A DNA stretch of 64,000 nt from Leminorella grimontii ATCC 33999 = DSM 5078 (GCF_000439085.1 NZ_AUUA01000003.1:1-64000); one strand, 5' to 3'; counted from the first letter of the stretch, positions 1 to 9,309 are shown. Translations and numbers: made by a program. The notes: generated by a model not told the origin, from the sequence alone.

Positions 1-35
1 CGTTCAATCTGAGCCATGATCAAACTCTTCAATTA
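1..35 (-). rRNA. rrs: 16S rRNA, 5' end only
   Basis: Read on the minus strand the first bases give the universal 16S start (TTGAAGAGTTTGATCATGGC, then TCAG), so the gene runs leftward out of the window and only its first 35 or so bases are present. The exact mature 5' base is inferred from E. coli. With clpB upstream on the same strand, the position matches E. coli rrnG. Confidence 0.95.
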
Positions 36-170
36 AAGTTTGATGCTCAAAGAATCTTTACTGTTAGTTCGTAATGAATTAACTGATGTTCACTCTTCAA
101 GACTTTTATCTATCGTTTGCGCCGAAGCGCTGTTGGATAGCGTCCTGTGAGTGCCCACACAGATTGTCTG

Positions 171-188
171 ATAAATTGTTAAAGAGCG
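171..188 (-). promoter_or_regulatory. rrn leader boxA antitermination site
   Basis: The minus strand reads CGCTCTTTAACAATTTAT, matching the enterobacterial rRNA leader boxA (GCTCTTTAACAATTTA), where NusB/NusE load to prevent early termination of the 16S precursor. It lies between promoter P2 and the mature 16S end, as expected. The rest of 36-226 is transcribed leader that would pair with 3' sequences for RNase III processing; no other gene is seen there. Confidence 0.85.
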
Positions 189-226
189 TGCGTCAGGGGA
201 AAAACTTCCCGTGACGCGGGCTGCGT

Positions 227-254
227 ATATTACGCCATCCCGTTTCAGAGTCAA
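227..254 (-). promoter_or_regulatory. rrn promoter P2
   Basis: On the minus strand, TTGACT (249-254), a 16-base spacer and TAATAT (227-232) match the E. coli rrn P2 layout, including the CTCTGAAACGGGATGGCG spacer style. It lies about 109 bases downstream of P1, again as in E. coli. Confidence 0.85.
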
Positions 255-335
255 GCGGTAAATCACCGATTTGCGCGTTGCTTTCCGCTTGACTGGCTGA
301 GAGCTAACCGGCTTCTGCCGTGTCAGTGGAGGCGC

Positions 336-363
336 ATTATAGGGAATTAATAACGGCTGGCAA
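336..363 (-). promoter_or_regulatory. rrn promoter P1
   Basis: On the minus strand, TTGCCA (358-363), a 16-base spacer and TATAAT (336-341) are followed by the GC-rich discriminator GCGCCTCCACTGACACGG that makes rrn P1 promoters sensitive to ppGpp and initiating NTP. This is the main growth-rate controlled start of the rRNA operon. Confidence 0.92.
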
Positions 364-504
364 GAGGTAAATTAGAAATAATTGCAGATTTTTTGTTTTC
401 GCCATTATTCTGATTAATATCCAAACAGTTTCTTTCTCTTACGTCGGATATTTTCTTCATATTAGCTTCACAGGCCAAGCCTAGCCTTATCGCTACATAT
501 TCAA
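364..504. other. AT-rich rrn UP element region and DUF4184 upstream region
   Basis: The bases directly behind P1 (about 364-400) contain A and T runs as expected of an UP element, and Fis sites would normally lie here; no exact Fis consensus was fixed by eye. The same stretch must hold the promoter of the rightward gene at 505. No gene is seen. Confidence 0.4.
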
Positions 505-1281
505 ATGAAGCCGACGCCCATGCCTTTTACCTTTGCCCACCCGGCCCTCGTCCTTCCTCTGCGCTACGGCTTAGGTAAGCGCCTATCAATGACTGCGCTG
601 ATAGCAGGAAGCGTGTCGCCCGATCTGGAATACTTTGTTCGCATGAGCGTTAAAGGGCTTTATGGGCATACCCCTGCCGGCATTTTTCTGCTCGATATCC
701 CCCTGGCGCTACTGCTGACGTTTACCTTTCACTGCGTGATTAGAGAGCCGCTAATACAAAACCTGCCCGCGTTTATTCGCCATCGCCTTTGGCCGCTTCG
801 TTTAGCGATAAGCTGGCCTGCGTACGTCAAAAGCCATTTTGCCATCGTGCTGCTTTCTCTTTTTATCGGCGCACTTTCCCATGTGATATGGGATGCATTC
901 ACCCACCAGGATGCGTTCTTCATCACGCTGTTTGGCTGGCAAACGATAAGCCTCAATCTGCTCAATCATGAAATTCCGCTTTATCGCATCCTGCAGCACG
1001 CCAGTACCTTTATTGGCCTTACCGCTATTGCCGCTTATTTTTACCTGACGCCAAAGCATGCCGAAAAGCACTCAACGATCTCAATGCGCTATTGGTTAAC
1101 CGTCTCGCTGGTTGCGCTACTGATTACTGCCATCAGGCTCATTTGGATATACCCACACATTCCTTTTGGCACGGCTTTAGTGACCGCTATCTCTGCGCTA
1201 TTTATTGGGCTTTCCTTCGCACCTTTTTTATGCGGTTGGGCGTTCAAAAGCAGCAATGAACGCCCAAGACAACTATCATGA
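505..1281 (+). CDS. DUF4184 family membrane protein
   Basis: A 258-residue multi-pass membrane protein that looks like the DUF4184 family. It opens with the family-like stretch MPFTFAHPALVLPL, and the alternative start at 520 (residue 6) may be the true one; neither start has a strong ribosome site. Conserved polar residues sit at membrane borders: His in TFAHP, SPDLEY near residue 39, GHTPAG near 54, and SHVIWDAFTH near 125-134. The His/Asp pattern resembles the YdjM/DUF457 group of proposed membrane metal-dependent hydrolases, but no reaction is known for DUF4184. Its 3' end overlaps the convergent rlaP by 6 bases. It belongs to the block inserted between the rrn promoters and clpB. Confidence 0.75.
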   Translation: MKPTPMPFTFAHPALVLPLRYGLGKRLSMTALIAGSVSPDLEYFVRMSVKGLYGHTPAGIFLLDIPLALLLTFTFHCVIREPLIQNLPAFIRHRLWPLRLAISWPAYVKSHFAIVLLSLFIGALSHVIWDAFTHQDAFFITLFGWQTISLNLLNHEIPLYRILQHASTFIGLTAIAAYFYLTPKHAEKHSTISMRYWLTVSLVALLITAIRLIWIYPHIPFGTALVTAISALFIGLSFAPFLCGWAFKSSNERPRQLS

Positions 1282-2100
1282 GCGCCGCATAACGGTATCG
1301 CTTAGAAACCGATCCAGACAGCTTACGCTTGCAGACTGCGCCAGCATGTCGCTTTTAACCATTTCAAGAGCGCGAAAATCCAACTCTTGTTCTATAAAAC
1401 GGTGTATCAGCTCTAACCTGTTACCAAATTTGGATTCTGGATGTTTTCGCTTGCTCTCAAGCAGGTGGTCTATTTCCGCCAGCAGCGTTTTATCATCAAG
1501 TACGGTAAGCAGGTGTGAAAAAGGCATCGGAGGCACGCTTTTCCGCTCATCGATCCACTTCACGGCCAGCAGCGGGCGTAAAACGTAAAAGTACTTTTTA
1601 AGCCTGACCGTATCCCCCTTCAAATAGCCACGAAAGTTCTTTTTTGCCATCGAAAGGTAGTGATAGCGACCCTTGAGTCCTGAAAAGCAATCAACAGCCA
1701 ATTGACGCAGCTCAGTCATAAACGCCTCATCAGCCCGATAAACTATCGGCGAATTGAGCCACTCAAGCAACGTCGGGTTAGATCGCTTTAACAGCCCCAG
1801 CGCTTTACGCAGTTCCCAACCGCTTATGTCAAGCTCATCATCTAAAGGGCGTTCTATCACATCGCGACCGGGCTCAACCTTTAAGTACCATTCGGTTTTA
1901 TGTATATAGATAAAACGAACGTCATAGTCGCTGTCGGTTGAGGCGAATCCCCATCCCCGGCTGCCCGATTCACATGCATAAAGTATTTTTACGTCGAAGG
2001 CCCGCTCTATTGCATCCAGCTCTCGTTCTATCCTTCGCCTCATGGCGTCGAACACCGGATGCTCATTTTCAGCAAATATTCCTTTTTCTTCTATTAGCAT
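1276..2100 (-). CDS. rlaP: RlaP-type nucleotidyltransferase, RNA-repair associated
   Basis: A 274-residue protein with a polymerase-beta-type nucleotidyltransferase core: GSRGWGFASTDSDYDVRFIY near residues 46-65 contains the GS signature and the DxD-like SDYDVR metal ligands. Length and motif fit RlaP (PF10127), a family named for its association with RNA-repair operons; its substrate is not established. It faces away from rtcR and sits 32 or so bases behind a strong sigma-54 promoter, so RtcR probably controls it. A ribosome site (GGAAG) lies 5 to 6 bases before the ATG. No rtcB ligase or rtcA cyclase is present beside it, which is the usual RtcR target, so RlaP may be the effector of this unit. 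Confidence 0.8.
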   Translation of the reverse strand: MLIEEKGIFAENEHPVFDAMRRRIERELDAIERAFDVKILYACESGSRGWGFASTDSDYDVRFIYIHKTEWYLKVEPGRDVIERPLDDELDISGWELRKALGLLKRSNPTLLEWLNSPIVYRADEAFMTELRQLAVDCFSGLKGRYHYLSMAKKNFRGYLKGDTVRLKKYFYVLRPLLAVKWIDERKSVPPMPFSHLLTVLDDKTLLAEIDHLLESKRKHPESKFGNRLELIHRFIEQELDFRALEMVKSDMLAQSASVSCLDRFLSDTVMRRS

Positions 2101-2143
2101 TGTTTCTTCCTTATTTATTCAGACCGTTTTAGTTTTGGTAATA

Positions 2144-2159
2144 GCCTGAACCGTGCCAA
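2144..2159 (-). promoter_or_regulatory. sigma-54 promoter for rlaP
   Basis: The minus strand reads TTGGCACGGTTCAGGC. This carries the full -24 element TGGCACG and the GC of the -12 element at exactly the required spacing (GG at 2157/2156, GC at 2145/2144). The predicted start near 2132 leaves a leader of about 30 bases with a good ribosome site before rlaP. The divergent neighbour is RtcR, a sigma-54 activator, which makes the match much more than chance. The remaining 2160-2301 is AT-rich and would hold the RtcR binding sites; no clear dyad was fixed by eye. Confidence 0.85.
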
Positions 2160-2301
2160 TTTTCCTTAACTGATTCAAAAATCATAACTATATGTTTTAT
2201 TTGTTTTTAATATAAATCTTACGCCCTGACAAACGACAGTATCGCCATACGGTCAAAATTATTTTATTATTTTGGATAATTTTTATATTTTGAGATAAAT
2301 C

Positions 2302-3894
2302 ATGAAGCGTGTCGCCATTGGCGTATTGGGAACCGTATTAGACAAACGTGGTAAGCGTGAAAATCGCTGGAACAAATGGCGGCCAACGGTCGGCATGTGC
2401 CAGCAGCCAGATTTTCCGATCGACAGGCTGGAGCTTATCTACCAACCCAGAGATAAGATCATGGCGGAAAGAACCATGCAGGACATTCTTTTGGCCTCGC
2501 CACATATGGAAATACGCCTGCATGAAATTGCGCTACGTAACCCATGGGATATTGAAGAGGTGTATACCGCCCTGCTCGATTTCGCCGAGCGTTACCCTTT
2601 CGATACGGAAAATGAAGAGTATCTGATTCACATCACCACCGGTACGCACGTTGTTCAGATCTGCTGGTTTTTGCTAACCGAAGCGCGTTATTTCCCCGCC
2701 AAGCTTATTCAAACCATGCCAGAGAGGAAAAGCACGAAGGAAGAAGGTGAACACGCAAACCCGGCCGGCAGTTATTCCATCATCGACCTTGACCTTAGCC
2801 GCTATGACCGCATCTCGACTCGATTTAAACAGCTAAGCGCTAACTCGGTCTCCTATCTCAAAGCAGGAATTGCAACACGCAACGCGACCTTTAACCGTCT
2901 GATTGACGAAATCGAGCGCGTTGCGATCCGCTCAACGGCACCCATCTTAATGATTGGCCCCACGGGTGCGGGGAAATCATTTCTGGCCCGCCGAATTTAT
3001 GAGCTTAAGCAGGAAAGGCATCGTCTAAGCGGCCGTTTTGTTGAGGTCAACTGCGCCACCCTGCGCGGCGACAGCGCGATGTCGACGCTTTTCGGCCACG
3101 TAAAGGGCGCGTTTACCGGCGCACAGTCGGATCGCCCTGGGCTGCTGCGTTCCGCCAACGGCGGCATGCTGTTTTTAGACGAAATAGGCGAACTGGGCCT
3201 CGATGAACAGGCCATGCTGCTTAAGGCCATTGAAGAGAAAACCTTCTTTCCCTTCGGCAGCGATAAAGAGGTCCATAGCGACTTTCAGCTAATTGCCGGA
3301 ACCCATCGGGACCTGCGTAAGCAGGTCAGCAAAGGCCGCTTTCGCGAAGACCTCTACGCCCGAATAAACCTTTGGACCTATCAACTGCCGGGCTTAGCTG
3401 ACCGTCCAGAAGATCTCGAACCAAACCTCGACTACGAGCTGGCTCGCTTTGCAAAAGAACAGGGAGAACGCGCCTATTTCAACGCCGAATCTCGCCGTCG
3501 GTATCTCTCTTTCGCCACGTCAAGCGAAGCCTCGTGGTCGGGGAACTTCAGGGAGCTCAGCGCTAGCGTCACTCGGATGGCGACGCTGGCTGAATCCGGA
3601 CGCATAACGGACGAGATCGTCACGCAGGAAATCGAGCGGCTGCGCTACGGCTGGGGCCTAGCGCAACGGGAAGAAAGCGCAGCACTGCCTGACGTTAACG
3701 CCCCCATCGATCTCTTTGACTATCATCAGTTGAAGGCGGTGCTGGAGGTGTGTCGAATAAGCGCCAGCCTTTCTGACGCCGGGCGCAAGCTGTTCGCCGT
3801 ATCCCGCAGCCAGAAGAAGAACCCCAACGATGCGGACAGACTGAGAAAATACCTCTCCCGCTTCGGACTAAGCTGGGAGATGTTGAAAAGATAG
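2302..3894 (+). CDS. rtcR: RtcR, sigma-54 activator of RNA repair
   Basis: Full-length RtcR (530 residues; E. coli about 532). Residues 1-180 form the CARF-type sensor domain, which includes DYLIHITTGTHV-like sequence (EYLIHITTGTHVVQICWF). The AAA+ domain follows with Walker A GPTGAGKS, the sigma-54 contact loop GAFTGA, and Walker B LFLDEIGEL. The C-terminal end (DADRLRKYLSRFGLSWE) carries the DNA-binding segment. In E. coli, RtcR activates rtcBA after RNA damage; RNA ends are the proposed signal. Here the only divergent partner is rlaP. The gene looks intact and is close to E. coli RtcR throughout. It ends before a strong bidirectional terminator shared with clpB. Confidence 0.95.
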   Translation: MKRVAIGVLGTVLDKRGKRENRWNKWRPTVGMCQQPDFPIDRLELIYQPRDKIMAERTMQDILLASPHMEIRLHEIALRNPWDIEEVYTALLDFAERYPFDTENEEYLIHITTGTHVVQICWFLLTEARYFPAKLIQTMPERKSTKEEGEHANPAGSYSIIDLDLSRYDRISTRFKQLSANSVSYLKAGIATRNATFNRLIDEIERVAIRSTAPILMIGPTGAGKSFLARRIYELKQERHRLSGRFVEVNCATLRGDSAMSTLFGHVKGAFTGAQSDRPGLLRSANGGMLFLDEIGELGLDEQAMLLKAIEEKTFFPFGSDKEVHSDFQLIAGTHRDLRKQVSKGRFREDLYARINLWTYQLPGLADRPEDLEPNLDYELARFAKEQGERAYFNAESRRRYLSFATSSEASWSGNFRELSASVTRMATLAESGRITDEIVTQEIERLRYGWGLAQREESAALPDVNAPIDLFDYHQLKAVLEVCRISASLSDAGRKLFAVSRSQKKNPNDADRLRKYLSRFGLSWEMLKR

Positions 3895-3913
3895 CCCTTA
3901 CTCCCGACATAGA

Positions 3914-3948
3914 AAAGGGGCGACGGTGTATAAACCGCTCGCCCCTTT
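3914..3948. terminator. Bidirectional terminator between rtcR and clpB
   Basis: AAAGGGGCGA and TCGCCCCTTT form a perfect 10-bp stem, extended inward by CGGT/ACCG around a short loop. It sits between the convergent ends of rtcR and clpB and can serve both. Confidence 0.8.
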
Positions 3949-3965
3949 GTACCTACTATGTGCAG

Positions 3966-6539
3966 TTATTGTTTCGCGACAATGCGCTCGCCGTCTACGT
4001 CCAGCGTAATCGGCTCACCCGGCAACAGCGTTCCAGACAGAATTTGCTGCGCCAGCGGGTTTTCGATTTCCTGCTGAATAGCGCGTTTTAACGGGCGTGC
4101 GCCGTAAACAGGATCGTACCCCTCTTTCGCCAGCAGATCTAAACCTGCCTCAGAGATGCTTACCATGTAGCCGCGCTCTTCCAGGCGCTTATACAGGCGC
4201 TCAAGCTGAATACGGGCAATTGACTTAATCATCGATTCACCCAGCGGGTGGAACACGACGGTTTCATCAATACGGTTGATGAACTCTGGCCTGAAGTGGT
4301 GGCCGACGACGCTCATCACCAGCTCTTTCATCTCGCCGTAATCCAATTTACCAAAGCGCTCCTGGATCATGTCGGAACCGAGGTTAGAGGTCATGATGAC
4401 AACCGTGTTGCGAAAGTCCACCGTACGCCCCTGCCCGTCCGTTAGGCGGCCATCGTCCAGCACCTGAAGCAGAATGTTGAACACGTCCGGATGCGCCTTT
4501 TCCACTTCGTCCAACAGGATGACAGAGTACGGGCGCCGACGAACGGCTTCCGTCAAATAACCGCCCTCTTCATAGCCGACATAGCCCGGAGGCGCGCCAA
4601 CCAGGCGGGAAACGCTGTGTTTCTCCATAAACTCCGACATATCGATGCGCACCATCGCGTCATCGCTGTCGAACATAAAGTTGGCGAGCGCTTTCGCCAG
4701 CTCGGTTTTACCTACCCCGGTCGGACCAAGGAACAGGAATGAGCCGATCGGACGATTCGGATCCGACAGGCCTGCGCGGCTGCGGCGGATCGCATTAGAC
4801 ACCGCCTCTACCGCCTCATTCTGGCCAATAACGCGGGCATGCAGCTGCTGCTCCATACGCAACAGTTTGTCGCGTTCGCCTTCCAGCATGCGGTCGACGG
4901 GAATGCCGGTCGCCTTGGCCAGCACTTCGGCGATTTCCGCATCGGTAACCTTATTGCGCAGCAGCCTCATGGTCTTGCCTTCGGAGCTTTCCGCCATCGC
5001 CAGCTGCTTTTCCAGCTCGGGGATTTTGCCGTACTGCAGCTCAGACATCCGGGCCAGATCGCCTGCGCGGCGCGCCTGATCCAACGTCGTTTTGGCCTGC
5101 TCCAACTCGGCCTTGATACTCTGCGTACCGGATACGGAGGCTTTCTCCGCTTTCCATTCCTCTTCCAGCTCGGAGTATTCGCGCTCTTTCTGTTCCAACT
5201 CCTCGTTTAGCATATCAAGACGTTTTTTACTGGCATCATCGGACTCTTTCATCAGTGCCTGCTGCTCAAGCTTCAGCTGAATAATGCGTCTGTCAAGCCT
5301 GTCCAGAGGTTCAGGCTTGGAGTCCATCTGCATACGGATGCTGGATGCCGCTTCGTCAATAAGATCGATAGCCTTATCGGGCAGCTGCCGGTCAGAGATA
5401 TAGCGATGAGACAGGGTCGCAGCCGCCACGATTGCCGGGTCGGTTATCTGTACGTGATGGTGCAGCTCATAGCGCTCTTTCAGCCCTCGTAGGATGGCGA
5501 TGGTGTCTTCCACCGTCGGCTCCGCCACGTAGACTTTCTGGAAACGCCGTTCCAACGCCGCGTCTTTCTCGATGTATTGACGGTATTCATCCAGCGTCGT
5601 CGCTCCGACGCAGTGAAGCTCGCCGCGAGCCAACGCAGGCTTCAGCATATTGCCGGCGTCCATCGCGCCATCGCCCTTACCCGCGCCGACCATGGTGTGC
5701 AGCTCATCGATAAACAGGATGACGCTCCCCTCCTGCTTGGCGAGATCGTTCAAAACGCCTTTCAGACGCTCTTCAAACTCACCGCGATACTTCGCGCCGG
5801 CAATCAGCGCGCCCATGTCCAGCGCCAGCACGCGCTTATTCTTCAATCCTTCGGGCACCTCGCCGTTAACAATCCGCTGGGCCAAGCCCTCAACGATGGC
5901 GGTTTTACCCACGCCAGGTTCGCCGATAAGCACCGGGTTGTTTTTGGTGCGGCGCTGCAGCACCTGAATAGTCCGACGGATCTCTTCATCACGGCCGATA
6001 ACCGGGTCAAGCTTGCCCTGTTCAGCCCGCTCGGTCATGTCGATAGTGTACTTTTTCAGCGCCTGGCGCTGGTCTTCCGCACTGGCATCATCCACGTTTT
6101 CACCACCTCTCATTTGGTCAATCGCCTGACTTATTCTATTTTCCACCGCCCCCGCTTTTTTCAGCAGGTCAGCAAGCTGCCCGCGCTCTTCCAGCGCGGC
6201 AAGAATAAACAATTCCGAAGAAATGAACTTATCGCTGCGCTTTTGCGCCAGCTTGTCGCACAGGTTCAGCATGCGGATAAGCTCATTCGACGGCTGAACG
6301 TCGCCGCCCGCGCCCTCAACCTGAACGGTGCGGCTGAGCGCGTCGTTCAAGTCATTTCGCAGACGAGAAACATCAACGCCGGCCGCCGTTAGCAGCGGGC
6401 GAACGCTGCCCCCTTCCTGAGCCAGCAGCGCGCTCATTAAGTGAATGGGTTCAATAAACTGATTGTCCCGCCCCAGCGCCAATGACTGCGCATCGGCCAA
6501 GGCGAGCTGAAACTTGCTGGTTAAACGATCTAGACGCAT
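3966..6539 (-). CDS. clpB: ClpB protein disaggregase
   Basis: Hsp104-type AAA+ disaggregase that works with DnaK to dissolve protein aggregates in the cytoplasm. The start at [11 protein letters not shown] gives 857 residues, the E. coli length, and is preceded by a strong ribosome site (GGAGGTGTT); an upstream in-frame ATG at 6569 lacks that support. Domains: N-terminal Clp repeats (1-150), first AAA+ with GEPGVGKT, a long coiled-coil middle domain (about 400-530), second AAA+ with GPTGVGKT, and the C-terminal oligomerisation domain. A sigma-32 promoter stands upstream. In E. coli clpB is next to rrnG; here rtcR, rlaP and the DUF4184 gene lie between them. Confidence 0.98.
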   Translation of the reverse strand: MRLDRLTSKFQLALADAQSLALGRDNQFIEPIHLMSALLAQEGGSVRPLLTAAGVDVSRLRNDLNDALSRTVQVEGAGGDVQPSNELIRMLNLCDKLAQKRSDKFISSELFILAALEERGQLADLLKKAGAVENRISQAIDQMRGGENVDDASAEDQRQALKKYTIDMTERAEQGKLDPVIGRDEEIRRTIQVLQRRTKNNPVLIGEPGVGKTAIVEGLAQRIVNGEVPEGLKNKRVLALDMGALIAGAKYRGEFEERLKGVLNDLAKQEGSVILFIDELHTMVGAGKGDGAMDAGNMLKPALARGELHCVGATTLDEYRQYIEKDAALERRFQKVYVAEPTVEDTIAILRGLKERYELHHHVQITDPAIVAAATLSHRYISDRQLPDKAIDLIDEAASSIRMQMDSKPEPLDRLDRRIIQLKLEQQALMKESDDASKKRLDMLNEELEQKEREYSELEEEWKAEKASVSGTQSIKAELEQAKTTLDQARRAGDLARMSELQYGKIPELEKQLAMAESSEGKTMRLLRNKVTDAEIAEVLAKATGIPVDRMLEGERDKLLRMEQQLHARVIGQNEAVEAVSNAIRRSRAGLSDPNRPIGSFLFLGPTGVGKTELAKALANFMFDSDDAMVRIDMSEFMEKHSVSRLVGAPPGYVGYEEGGYLTEAVRRRPYSVILLDEVEKAHPDVFNILLQVLDDGRLTDGQGRTVDFRNTVVIMTSNLGSDMIQERFGKLDYGEMKELVMSVVGHHFRPEFINRIDETVVFHPLGESMIKSIARIQLERLYKRLEERGYMVSISEAGLDLLAKEGYDPVYGARPLKRAIQQEIENPLAQQILSGTLLPGEPITLDVDGERIVAKQ

Positions 6540-6585
6540 AACACCTCCAGAGAAAAATAGGGTTAGCAATGTTGCTATGTCGTAT

Positions 6586-6613
6586 AGATGAGGCTGATAG
6601 AGTGGTTTTCAAG
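6586..6613 (-). promoter_or_regulatory. sigma-32 heat-shock promoter of clpB
   Basis: On the minus strand CTTGAAA (6607-6613), a 13-base spacer and CCTCATCT (6586-6593) match the RpoH consensus (CTTGAAA, 11-15, CCCCATNT) with one change. It lies about 50 bases before the clpB ATG. Confidence 0.85.
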
Positions 6614-6674
6614 ACTAAAGTCAATATAAATTTATCAACGTCAATCACAGAATTGAAGAATTATTAGTATCAAT

Positions 6675-6700
6675 ACGTTAGGCAGAAGTCAGCCTAACGT
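6675..6700. terminator. Hairpin between pgeF and clpB
   Basis: ACGTTAGGC, an 8-base loop and GCCTAACGT form a perfect 9-bp stem just past the pgeF stop. There is no clean U-run on the minus-strand side, so it is either a weak terminator or an RNA-stabilising hairpin. Confidence 0.5.
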
Positions 6701-6717
6701 AGCTAGCGACGTGCGGT

Positions 6718-7449
6718 TTACTCAAACCAAATGAGGCTCACCATTCTGCCGGTGGTCTTTTCGCGTCGATAGGAAAAAAAGAGTTCAGGCTGGCCTACGG
6801 TGCAGTAGTTACCGCCGTAAATTTTTTGCACGCCGGCAGCGATCAGGCGCTGGCGGGCAAGAAGGTAGATATCGGCCAGATATTTATCTCCGCTGGGCTG
6901 AAATGCCAGAGAAGCCTGTGGGTCAACCCGCATGAAAGCCTCACGCACTTCTGCGCCAACCTCAAAGCGCTCAGGCCCTATCGCTGGCCCCAGCCAAACC
7001 ATCACGTCGGCGGGTAACGCATCAAAATGCTCAAGCGTGCGCTCAAGCACGCCGCTTTGAAGCCCACGCCATCCCGCGTGAGCTGCGGCCACTTCGTTAC
7101 CGTAGGCGGAACAGAACAGTACGGGAAGGCAGTCCGCCGTCATTACTGCGCACGCTTTCCCCGGCGAGCGGCTATAAGACGCATCGGCGCAGTTATCAAC
7201 GGCGCGGTATGACTCCATAGGCAGAACGTCGGTACCGTGTACCTGAGAGAGCCACCCTATTTCCAGCCGCGGCCCCAGCTGGGCGCTGAGGCGTCGACGA
7301 TTCTCTTCCACGTTTCGCGGCGAGTCGCCAACGTGGTCGCCCAGGTTTAGCGATTCATAGGGCGGCGGACTAACGCCGCCTGCACGCGTTGTCGCCAGCG
7401 CCTTAACGTTCGTCGGCGCCTGCCATTCGGGAAGAATTAGTGGGATCAT
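6718..7449 (-). CDS. pgeF: PgeF (YfiH), peptidoglycan editing factor
   Basis: A 243-residue member of the YfiH/LACC1 family, a copper/zinc-type oxidoreductase fold. The metal-ligand motifs are present: QVHGTD (His), MTADCLPVLF (Cys) and AAHAGWRG (His). In E. coli the protein prevents misincorporation of L-Ser in place of L-Ala in muropeptides; family members also show purine nucleoside phosphorylase activity. Its ATG overlaps the rluD stop by 4 bases (ATGA), so the two are co-translated, as in E. coli. Confidence 0.95.
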   Translation of the reverse strand: MIPLILPEWQAPTNVKALATTRAGGVSPPPYESLNLGDHVGDSPRNVEENRRRLSAQLGPRLEIGWLSQVHGTDVLPMESYRAVDNCADASYSRSPGKACAVMTADCLPVLFCSAYGNEVAAAHAGWRGLQSGVLERTLEHFDALPADVMVWLGPAIGPERFEVGAEVREAFMRVDPQASLAFQPSGDKYLADIYLLARQRLIAAGVQKIYGGNYCTVGQPELFFSYRREKTTGRMVSLIWFE

Positions 7450-8426
7450 GTCCAGTCCAGTTGATCTTTAAATAATTCAGTGTCTTCACGCAGCGCGGCG
7501 ACCAATGCCACCATATCGTCCGGCAGCGGAGCGTGCCACTCCATCAGCTCGCCGCTGATGGGATGGTGCAAACGCAGCATAGTCGCATGAAGCGCCTGTC
7601 TGTCGAAATCGCGCAACTGCTGGATAAAGGCTTCGGAAGCGCCCTTTGGCGGACGGGGACGGCCGCCATACAGCGGATCGCCCACCAGCGGATGGGTGAT
7701 GTGCGCCATATGTACGCGAATTTGGTGCGTTCTGCCCGTTTCCAGACGCAGGCGCAGGCGAGTATGCGCGCGAAAACGTTCCATGATGCGATAGTGCGTC
7801 ACCGCCGGTTTTCCCATCGGATAAACCGACATGTGGGTGCGCTTGGTAGGATGACGCGCGATCGCGGCGTCTACCGTTCCGCCACCGGTCATAATACCGA
7901 TCGCCACCGCCTCATATTCACGGGTAATCTCTCGCGCCTGAAGCGCCTCTACCAGCCGAGTTTGGGCAGGAACGTTCTTCGCCACCACCATCAGGCCGGT
8001 CGTATCTTTATCCAAACGGTGCACAATGCCCGCTCTCGGCACGTCGGCAATGGCCGGGTAATGGTGCAAAAGCGCGTTAAGCACCGTACCGTCAGGATTG
8101 CCTGCGCCCGGATGAACAACCAGATCGCGCGGCTTGTTGATAACGATAATATCATCGTCCTCATAGACGATGTCTAACGCGATGTCCTGAGGCTCCCAAC
8201 GCGTTTCCTCTTCTATCAGGGCATCGACTAAGATACACTCGCCGCCAAGCACTTTCTCTTTCGGCTTGGAGATAATTTGGCCGTTGACCGACACGCGTTC
8301 TTCCAGAATCCATTCTTTTATACGAGAACGCGAATAATCGGGGAACAATTCGGCTAATGCCTGATCTAATCTCTGACCAAGCTGTGATTCTTGAACCGTT
8401 GCAGTAAGCTGTACTTGCTGTGACAT
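7446..8426 (-). CDS. rluD: RluD, 23S rRNA pseudouridine synthase
   Basis: Makes pseudouridines 1911, 1915 and 1917 in helix 69 of 23S rRNA. The 326 residues equal the E. coli length. An S4 RNA-binding domain (about 18-80) precedes the catalytic domain with the RluA-family signature RLDKDTTGLMVVAKN, in which the Asp is catalytic. It is the first gene of rluD-pgeF and is divergent from bamD across a 133-bp gap. All landmarks are intact. Confidence 0.97.
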   Translation of the reverse strand: MSQQVQLTATVQESQLGQRLDQALAELFPDYSRSRIKEWILEERVSVNGQIISKPKEKVLGGECILVDALIEEETRWEPQDIALDIVYEDDDIIVINKPRDLVVHPGAGNPDGTVLNALLHHYPAIADVPRAGIVHRLDKDTTGLMVVAKNVPAQTRLVEALQAREITREYEAVAIGIMTGGGTVDAAIARHPTKRTHMSVYPMGKPAVTHYRIMERFRAHTRLRLRLETGRTHQIRVHMAHITHPLVGDPLYGGRPRPPKGASEAFIQQLRDFDRQALHATMLRLHHPISGELMEWHAPLPDDMVALVAALREDTELFKDQLDWT

Positions 8427-8504
8427 AAAGTGACTTCTTAAGTTTTCAGTTGGGTTTTAACGGTAATGCCGTTTAAAATAATATGCTATTGTATCTGTTA
8501 CTTC

Positions 8505-8530
8505 TCAGAAGCTGAAAGGATAGCTTCTGA
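8505..8530 (+). promoter_or_regulatory. Leader hairpin upstream of bamD
   Basis: TCAGAAGCT, an 8-base loop and AGCTTCTGA give a perfect 9-bp stem 30 bases before the bamD start. The rluD-bamD gap must also hold the promoters of both genes; a smaller dyad (AACGG/CCGTT) lies near 8459-8473. Function is unknown. Confidence 0.4.
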
Positions 8531-8559
8531 AACTACACTCTGAGGATAATCAAAGCGTC

Positions 8560-9291
8560 ATGATGCCTATGAAAAAGTTAATGGCTGCGGCCATAGTAAG
8601 CCTGACATTGGCTGGCTGCTCATCGGACAAGGTTCCCGATACTCCGCCAGCGGAAATGTATGCAACCGCCCAGGAAAAGCTGCAAAGCGGTAACTTTCGT
8701 GGCGCTATTACCGAATTGGAAGCATTAGACAGCCGCTATCCGTTTGGCCCTTATTCTCAGCAGGTGCAGCTTGATCTTATCTACGCCTATTACAAGGCCG
8801 ATGAGCTGCCCCTCGCTCAGGCCACCATCGATCGCTTTGCGCGCCTAAACCCGACGCACCCGAACATTGACTACGTCATGTACATGCGCGGACTTACCGA
8901 TATGGCGTTCGACGGCAACATGGTACAGGACTTCTTCGGGATTGACCGCTCCGACCGCGACCCGCAGCACGCTCGCGCCGCGTTCAGCGACTTCACCCAG
9001 CTCGTTCGCCGCTTCCCGCAGAGCGCCTACGCCAATGACGCGCAGAAGCGTCTGGTGTACTTGCACAACCGTCTGGCCAACTACGAGCTTTCCGTCGCGC
9101 AATATTACACTAAGCGCGGCGCCTATGTCGCCGTCGTTAACCGCGTTGAGCAAATGATGCGCGACTATCCCGATGCACAAGCCACTCGCGACGCGCTACC
9201 GCTGATGGAAAACGCCTATCGTCAGATGAATCTGGCCGCTCAGGCTGATAAAGTCAAAAGAATTATAGAAACCAACGAAGTCAAGTCGTAA
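8560..9291 (+). CDS. bamD: BamD, outer membrane assembly lipoprotein
   Basis: Essential lipoprotein of the BAM complex that folds outer membrane proteins. The signal peptide ends in the lipobox LAGC (Cys about residue 20), and about five TPR repeats follow, including the well-conserved [20 protein letters not shown] stretch. Length is 243 residues against 245 in E. coli, and the MMPMK start aligns with E. coli MTRMK. A GAGG ribosome site lies rather far (about 13 bases) from the first ATG, so the ATG at 8569 (MKKLM) is possible too. A terminator follows at once. Confidence 0.97.
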   Translation: MMPMKKLMAAAIVSLTLAGCSSDKVPDTPPAEMYATAQEKLQSGNFRGAITELEALDSRYPFGPYSQQVQLDLIYAYYKADELPLAQATIDRFARLNPTHPNIDYVMYMRGLTDMAFDGNMVQDFFGIDRSDRDPQHARAAFSDFTQLVRRFPQSAYANDAQKRLVYLHNRLANYELSVAQYYTKRGAYVAVVNRVEQMMRDYPDAQATRDALPLMENAYRQMNLAAQADKVKRIIETNEVKS

Positions 9292-9309
9292 TCGCCGGTT
9301 TTCTACTCT

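Noticed and set aside
5577-6392. 271-codon plus-strand frame opposite clpB
   Set aside because: Antisense shadow of a highly conserved gene; its length reflects clpB codon bias.
7533-8177. 214-codon plus-strand frame opposite rluD
   Set aside because: Antisense shadow of a conserved gene.
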